Of a stretch of DNA of 64,000 nt, positions 57,391-64,000 are shown in pieces (within the stretch, counting starts at the first letter, position 1; the number at the start of each line of letters is the position of its first letter). Source of the stretch: Photobacterium sp. SKA34 (lineage in GTDB: Bacteria; Pseudomonadota; Gammaproteobacteria; Enterobacterales; Vibrionaceae); assembly GCF_000153325.1 (NCBI RefSeq), contig NZ_CH724141.1, positions 913,850-977,849 on the forward strand. Direction: 5' to 3'. Below the pieces are notes generated by a model that was given only the letters and a program-made list of their open reading frames with translations, made no database searches and was not told the origin of the DNA. A program made the translations under genes and the position numbers.

Positions 57391-57653
57391 ATAAACTCAA
57401 AAAACTAAATTAAAAAACGTTTTTATAACAGAAAAAGCAATAATCAACTTCTAAAAATCAAAAATACGAATATAATCACGTAAATTATTGCTTTTGATGA
57501 AATATGTTCTTTTTTTGGAAATTTTTCAGCTACATTTATATTAACAAAGAAACTTTATTAAATAAATTCCCGCATTATTAATGCAAAACTTATCAACCTT
57601 CTAAATTATCAAGTTGTCTGGCGTATAAGTTTTCTGCCGCTTTAACAGTCACA

Positions 57654-57773
57654 ATGGTTGACGGTGGTGATGAGTGGATACTCAATTTTAAGGGGATACG
57701 TTACGATAGAATTGAGATCAGCTCTGACGAACTAACGACAACATACCTAGACCCGCTAAACGAAATAGATTAA
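57654..57773 (+). pseudogene. Short open fragment, likely gene remnant
   Basis: 39 codons from the ATG at 57654 (MVDGGDEWILNFKG ... LDPLNEID), and the frame is open a little further upstream. It reads like the C-terminal end of a larger protein. No family recognised. Confidence 0.3.
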
Positions 57774-57847
57774 ATAATCCAAGCAATTTCTGTCCAACTC
57801 TAATATCTGAATGGAAGAAGCACCGTTCATTGTTTACTCGAAAGTAG

Positions 57848-58129
57848 TTGGCTTCTATAATCGCGAAGAAACAAGTTAACTTTATAAAACCGCAGAGTAC
57901 AACAACTGACATTATCAAAAATCATTTAGAGAATGCTAAATATATTTCTATCGCCAGGAAAGATGCTCATCTGATTGATACAGCTATGATCTCAGATAAA
58001 ATTGTTGCTTCAAATGATGATATTGCTAGAGGTGTATTCTGTGAGTTATCTGAATGCTATGGAGGTATAAGAACTATAAAGTGGTTTAATGCTATAACCG
58101 ATAGAGAGTTTGTCTCAAATTTTCTATAA
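57848..58129 (+). pseudogene. Fragment resembling the C-terminus of a PIN-like protein
   Basis: An open frame of up to 93 codons begins directly after a TAG, with only a TTG as first start. The end (KDAHLIDTAMISDKIVASND, then RTIKWFNAITD) resembles the DHHLxxAALATDxIVxSLD pattern of PIN-domain proteins. The N-terminal half of such a domain is missing. Interpreted as a broken gene left of the CRISPR array. Confidence 0.35.
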
Positions 58130-58231
58130 TCAGATTGCTTTGTTCCTGAAAAATACTACGTAGTCACTAAAGTTTAAATTGGACAAAGTGTTTAAAACTT
58201 TATTCACTTTGAGTTAGGTAGGTTTGATGAT

Positions 58232-58443
58232 GTGTTCCCCATAATCACGGGGATGAACCGCTTGCCAATTCTGGCGCCATTACTTGTAAACTGTGTTCCC
58301 CGCGCCCACGGGGGTGAACCGCAAATCATCAGCAGTGCAAATAAGCGAAAAAAGTGTTCCCCGTACTTACGGGGATGAACCGCCAATGGCACACTAACTG
58401 GCAATCATTCCACCGTGTTCCCCGTATCCACGGGGATGAACAG
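58232..58443 (+). CRISPR. Orphan type I-E-like mini CRISPR array, 4 repeats and 3 spacers
   Basis: 29-bp repeats start at 58232, 58293, 58354 and 58415, an exact 61-bp period with 32-bp spacers. The repeats begin GTGTTCCCC and end ACGGGGRTGAACCG, as in I-E systems; the last ends AACAG and marks the distal end. The AT-rich DNA left of 58232 would be the leader. The central 6-7 bases differ in every repeat while the CCCC/GGGG stem is kept. No cas gene exists in the window, so the array depends on cas genes elsewhere or is a relic. Confidence 0.92.
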
Positions 58444-58804
58444 AAATCCTTACGGTTAATTTTGTTGTTATATAAGTTCAAAATGTAAGGGTTTAAGGAT
58501 TGAAATTATTAACATAACTTATGAAAAACAGTGATTGTTAAATACTAAATAAGTTTGCACTCACAATACTTTTTCTAATATTCAAACAGGCTTTTGATGA
58601 CTACCTGAAAGAAATCACTGTCCAAAAAACGAATCTGAGAGGTGTTTAACCTACTGATTAATTAAATATTCTCTCTTATCGTAATGACCAAGGGAATTTT
58701 TTTAGTGCACTTTTTAAATTACTTTCGATCATTATCAGGATAAAATTGAAATTTAAATGTGCTTACATTCAGTATATTAAAAAGTTTACTTGTTAGTCAT
58801 ATTT
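58444..58804. other. Intergenic region after the CRISPR array
   Basis: 361 bp, AT-rich. Contains an inverted repeat AATCCTTA / TAAGGATT (58444-58502). No gene or degenerate repeat was found. Confidence 0.4.
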
Positions 58805-60156
58805 ATGAATACAACATCACGCTTTTATAGTCTAAATGCTCAGCGTTTGACTAAGCAATACAACGCGCTTGATTTTGAGAGTGTCCATCAATCTTGGAAA
58901 GAATATTAGCCATCAAAAGGTGATAGTGTTTTAGATGTAGGGGCAGGCTCTGGCAGAGATGCGAAGTGGATGTATCAACAAGGTGCTGATGTTATTGCTG
59001 TCGAGCCGAATGATGCTCTTCGGGGTATAGGAAAAAATGTCACTCCTGAGTGTGTAATATGGCTTGATGATGACCTTTCCGCTTTAAAAAATACGATTAA
59101 TCTAGGCATGCGCTTTAACGTTATTTTGTTAAGTGCGGTTTGGATGCACCTTCCAAGCGGTCAGCGTGAGCGGGCTTTTCGAAAACTTACTAATTTACTA
59201 GCACCAAATGGCAAGTTAGTTATTACGCTACGCCATGGTTCTTTTTCTGATGGTCGACAGAGTTATCCCGTCTCAGTCGATGAACTAGAGATTTTTTCTA
59301 ATGCCCATGGTTTAAAGGTTCTACGGGTTTCTGAAAGTAAAGATAATCTCAATCGAGGCGATGTTCAATGGCAAACCGTCGTGATGACTTTACCTGATGA
59401 TGGAGCTGGTAATCTTAATACTGTGCGTCGTATTGTGGTGAATGACTCTAAATCTGCCACATATAAGCTGGCATTGTTGCGCACACTTCTACGAATTGCT
59501 GATGCTCACCCAGGAGCTGTTATTGAACGCCGAGAAGGAAAAGTGGCGGTATCTGCAGGGTTAGTCGCTCTGTATTGGGTCCGTCAATTTAAAAGGTTAT
59601 TAGATATTGAAATTGATGGAAGTGGATTACAGCAAAATGCCAATACCAGTAAAGGTCTTGGCTTTGTTAAATCTGATGGATGGGGCCTACTTAAAGATCT
59701 CTGCGCAGATGACTTCTCTATTGGGGCGCTCTTTTTAGATGATGATGTACGAGCGATACAGAAGCTTTTTTCATACACTTTACAAACCATTAAAGCTGGT
59801 CCCAGTTGAATTTATTTATCAAGGTGAAAAGCGTAATTGTTTGTTTGAGCTTGTGCCGCCAGCTTCTAGAAGACAAAAAAAGACACCGTTATCCTCAATA
59901 ATGATTTTTTCTCAAGTTACGGTCAATTTGTATTAGATGAAAAATTATGGGATTGCTTTCGGTTATATCACTCATGGATTGAACTACTTGTTGTCAATCA
60001 GTGGGTGAGAGAAATGCAGTGCTTTAAGCGAAACCGTTAAAGGCAAATCTCCTTACAAACCTACTATGATTGCTTAGGATTGATTGTAGTGGCATAGTGA
60101 ATTTGGTCACTTAGTTAGAGGTGATATCATCACTTCATACGTTAACAGGTGACACT

Positions 60157-61334
<1,178 letters not shown>

Positions 61335-61837
61335 CCACTACAGATGCTGCTAATTATACCTGAGAGGTGCGTAATAGGGTTGAAGAGTTAGTTTGTACTG
61401 GTGAGAGAATTAATAGCGTATGGAGTGGTCGTTCGCTTCGTAACGAATACCATATTGATCATTGTTTACCATTTGCTTATTGGCCGAATAATGATAGATG
61501 GAACCTTTTTCCTGCTTCAGCAAAAGAGAATTTAACGAAAAGTGATCGATTGCCTTCAGCACGCAGGTTACATGACTCTAGAGAACGTATTATAGATTGG
61601 TGGGAATTGGCTTGGGGCGGTGATTCACAGAAAGAGCGATTTTTCACTGAAGCTTCTTTGTCATTACCGAATTTACCTTTTCAATGTCGCGACTTTGAAG
61701 CGGTTTTTGAAGCTATGGGTCTTCAAATAAGAGGGGTTAAAAGCCGATTACTCGTGTCTGAATGGTAATGAATCACCGTTGTTTAGTGATATTGAATAAG
61801 TTTATAACTCGGATGACACCATTAAATTACTCTCTAA

Positions 61838-64000
61838 CTACGCCTCAATATTTGGCAGTACGATTAAGGCACTGCGTGCTGCCGGCTTATCCTTTATTTT
61901 ATTCGCTTTATTCGATACGTTGAGCACATCGCTTTTAGGTGCTTTCAACATCATGATCCCCACCATGTGAAATAAGTACACTAATGTATGGGTTGAGTAT
62001 TTCTTAAAACGTCCTCGGGTTTTGATGTTTTTTTCAAGAGGACTAACATATTCCAGCCTGACTGCCCCTTGTGTGACTCTGTTACTTGTCGGTTTTTTAC
62101 CGCGTTTTATTCTGAGTCCTTTTAGTGCTTCTTCCCATTCAGATGCGACTCGACTGTTTTGGTGATAGTGGGTAATTGCCCGCCATGATGATCTCGGTAC
62201 GATACATAAAAAAGTTTGGATAAAGGTGTTTAATTTCAACGGATCATTGAAGTAAATACCAGATTTACTCACGCTGGTACTTTTCAGTGCGTATCCAAGC
62301 ATGGCTTGGAAATTATCTTTATCAATTTTGTAATGCTCGCGTATTTTTAAAATGAGCTTATCAACCAATAGAGCTTCAGCATTGGATTGTAATGGGGCTG
62401 GTAATATCAACTGTGCTCTTGCCTTAGAAAAATGCCGTGATGTTGGTGATGATGTGTTTGTCTTGAATGACTTTATGAAGTTTGCATTTGCCAGCCACTT
62501 ATCAACGACGGTTTGCTCGATAAAGTATTTGTTGGTGATTTCTTGAATAGATAGCCCTTTTTGGTATTCATCAAGAACACGATAGCATCGCAGGATGCTA
62601 ATAGTGGGTTTCGTTGCAGGTAACGCTGTGGGTAAAGGCTTTGATTTAATTGCGTCGGATTTAAGCGGGGTTATCTTCAGCTTTTTGATTAAGTACTCAA
62701 GATGCTCGTCATTGAAAGAAGACTGAAGGCGTCTTGATGATATTCCAATTATGACTTTTTGTGTCGGCAAAAGGGCATTGACGCTTTTTGTGACTTTCAG
62801 GTGTGCAATGACATCGGAAAAATGAAAATAGTGTGCAAAGGTCATTTCCGGTGATTCATGACCGGCAAGTGCCGCGATAGCAAAATAGCCTTTTTGAAGC
62901 GATTGTCCCAGTAAGGTGGATTTGATGTCTGCTCTTTGCTGGTGGGAGTATCGGCAAAGGTTCCCCAGAGTATCAAGTTCTTCATCAAGTTCAAAAACCA
63001 ATTGCAGCCGGCTTAAGCAACTGTGTCTGAGATGATAGAACACAAAATGATTGAGGCCTGAGAGTGCCTTTAATGTTTGCCCCACAAACCTTGAAACCTC
63101 GCTGGTATCGAAACATTGATAGGGATTGTGACCAAAGCTAAACACTAAGCTGTTTTGTTTGTTATGGAGTAACCGTCGCTGAACAAGATGCTGCTGTACT
63201 ATTACTTTTTCATGCTCAAGCAGAAGAGGAAACAGTGGAACTTTGCGACGACTACTGGCTGTCTTATTGTTTCCGTATCGATTATCACGAATATCAATCC
63301 AGCCTATGTCTGATATTTCAACATTACGGAGCTGTAATTTTTGTAATTCACTTAACCGAAGCCCGCAGCGATAACTGATGATACACAGGCTTTTCAGGCA
63401 AAATTTCTCATCGTCATTTAAGTCTTTAAGGTGTTCAATGTGCACCAGTAGAGCGCTAAATAAGGGCTCATCAACAAACGCTGCACGCGTATGTTGTGTC
63501 GATTTCTCTTGGGTAAAGAGTTCTGATGATACCTCTGGTAACACGCCTGAAAGAGCACCAAATTGATGGAGGTCTTTCAGTCTAGCTACAAAGTACCGCT
63601 TCGAGTTAGGTTTATCTATTTTCGCCATGCTGTCTTCATACATTTGCTCTAATAGCTCTGAATCTAGGTAGGCAAAATCACAGCTTTCCGTTAAGAACAA
63701 CCAACGTCTTGATAAACTGCAATGGTATTGCATGAGCGATGAAGGGTTGCAGGTTTGCGCTTTATGAATAAACCAATCAAGTAAAAGCGTTTCTCCTATT
63801 GTATAAGGGCCGTCATCGACCATTGCGTGTAGCCTTCGGCTAACCTCTGACGGACTGAGTTTGTTGTTATTGTCTTTTGCTTTGATGAAACACGCTTTGA
63901 GCGTTGTAAAAAATGCCTTGTTGGACACCTCACTATAGTTGCGATTAGCGGGGTTGCGGTATGTAGCTTTGGCGGCATCGGTATAAAACTTAAAATGCGA
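61838..64000 (-). CDS. Large tyrosine recombinase (probably partial at the right edge)
   Basis: Tyrosine recombinase of at least 696 residues from the GTG at 63928. The frame stays open to the window edge (another 24 codons, …TDAAKATYRNPANRN), so the true start is probably outside. The catalytic region has Arg in SYRCGLRLSELQKL, HLRH in VFYHLRHSCLS, GHESPEM and the tyrosine in FAHYFHF. A long C-terminal extension of about 300 residues includes an HTH-like stretch (LSIQEITNKYFIEQTVVDKW). This size and build resemble recombinases of the three-recombinase (Tn554/RIT-like) mobile modules. Its partners would lie to the right of the window. Confidence 0.82.
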   Translation of the reverse strand, partial: SHFKFYTDAAKATYRNPANRNYSEVSNKAFFTTLKACFIKAKDNNNKLSPSEVSRRLHAMVDDGPYTIGETLLLDWFIHKAQTCNPSSLMQYHCSLSRRWLFLTESCDFAYLDSELLEQMYEDSMAKIDKPNSKRYFVARLKDLHQFGALSGVLPEVSSELFTQEKSTQHTRAAFVDEPLFSALLVHIEHLKDLNDDEKFCLKSLCIISYRCGLRLSELQKLQLRNVEISDIGWIDIRDNRYGNNKTASSRRKVPLFPLLLEHEKVIVQQHLVQRRLLHNKQNSLVFSFGHNPYQCFDTSEVSRFVGQTLKALSGLNHFVFYHLRHSCLSRLQLVFELDEELDTLGNLCRYSHQQRADIKSTLLGQSLQKGYFAIAALAGHESPEMTFAHYFHFSDVIAHLKVTKSVNALLPTQKVIIGISSRRLQSSFNDEHLEYLIKKLKITPLKSDAIKSKPLPTALPATKPTISILRCYRVLDEYQKGLSIQEITNKYFIEQTVVDKWLANANFIKSFKTNTSSPTSRHFSKARAQLILPAPLQSNAEALLVDKLILKIREHYKIDKDNFQAMLGYALKSTSVSKSGIYFNDPLKLNTFIQTFLCIVPRSSWRAITHYHQNSRVASEWEEALKGLRIKRGKKPTSNRVTQGAVRLEYVSPLEKNIKTRGRFKKYSTHTLVYLFHMVGIMMLKAPKSDVLNVSNKANKIKDKPAARSALIVLPNIEA

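Noticed and set aside
57718..57918. 66-codon frame on the minus strand overlapping the two gene fragments
   Set aside because: Overlaps other fragments, no family seen; kept out as unsupported.

Overview
The window looks like the replication-origin end of the second chromosome of a Vibrionaceae bacterium, most likely Photobacterium. The left edge carries parB and parA of the chromosome II type (leftward), then about 1.3 kb of non-coding DNA with RctB-type iterons, two 39-mers, a DnaA box and an AT-rich unwinding zone, then rctB (rightward). RctB occurs only in Vibrionaceae and relatives. The low GC, the chitin genes and the long multi-tRNA arrays fit Photobacterium. The genus call is an inference from gene content, because no database search was possible.

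Layout. 0-5.2 kb: parB(partial)-parA, oriCII, rctB. 5.3-16.1 kb: secreted and envelope proteins (type Vd-like patatin, M36 metalloprotease lipoprotein, an SGNH hydrolase followed by a foldase-like protein, an AraC regulator, a lipoprotein). 16.4-20.1 kb: two nearly identical five-tRNA arrays (Ser-Asp-Thr-Tyr-Asn) flanking a divergent EamA exporter / MocR regulator pair. 20.1-30 kb: a Tat-type metallophosphoesterase, a three-domain GNAT / FAD-oxidase / methyltransferase fusion, a DEDDh exonuclease, a divergent UvrB, and an EAL phosphodiesterase. 30-36.6 kb: a DUF4056-like protein, a GH18 chitinase lipoprotein, a transposase-derived DNA-binding protein, and a four-gene operon joining a lactose/chitobiose-type PTS (IIC, IIB, IIA) to a glycosylasparaginase. 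37.2-46.4 kb: transporters (EamA broken by an IS3 element, HAAAP amino-acid, POT peptide, NCS2 purine with a PurR box) and a choloylglycine-hydrolase gene broken by a stop codon. 46.8-52.7 kb: small protein, Rof-like Rho inhibitor beside a second parS2 site, a GH19 chitinase with a premature stop in its last chitin-binding domain, and a lipoprotein/LruC pair.

53-64 kb is an accessory region. A third tRNA array (Ser-Thr-Tyr-Gly-Asn) is followed by a small integration module (XRE regulator, excisionase-like protein, tyrosine integrase), a candidate structured RNA, an unrecognised secreted-protein/two-TM pair, a PIN-like fragment, an orphan four-repeat type I-E CRISPR array without cas genes, a heavily broken methyltransferase-HNH gene carrying an identical second IS3 copy, and a large tyrosine recombinase running off the right edge.

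Themes. Three independent loci serve chitin or amino-sugar use (GH18, GH19, PTS-glycosylasparaginase). Transport genes for peptides, amino acids and purines cluster in the middle. Several genes are recently broken (IS insertion, single nonsense codons, a homopolymer indel), which suggests ongoing decay or strain-level variation. The strongest unexplained items are the three-domain fusion, the SGNH-hydrolase/foldase pair, the PTS-glycosylasparaginase operon, the domesticated transposase, the GGA-rich candidate RNA and the ruined methyltransferase-HNH gene next to the CRISPR array.
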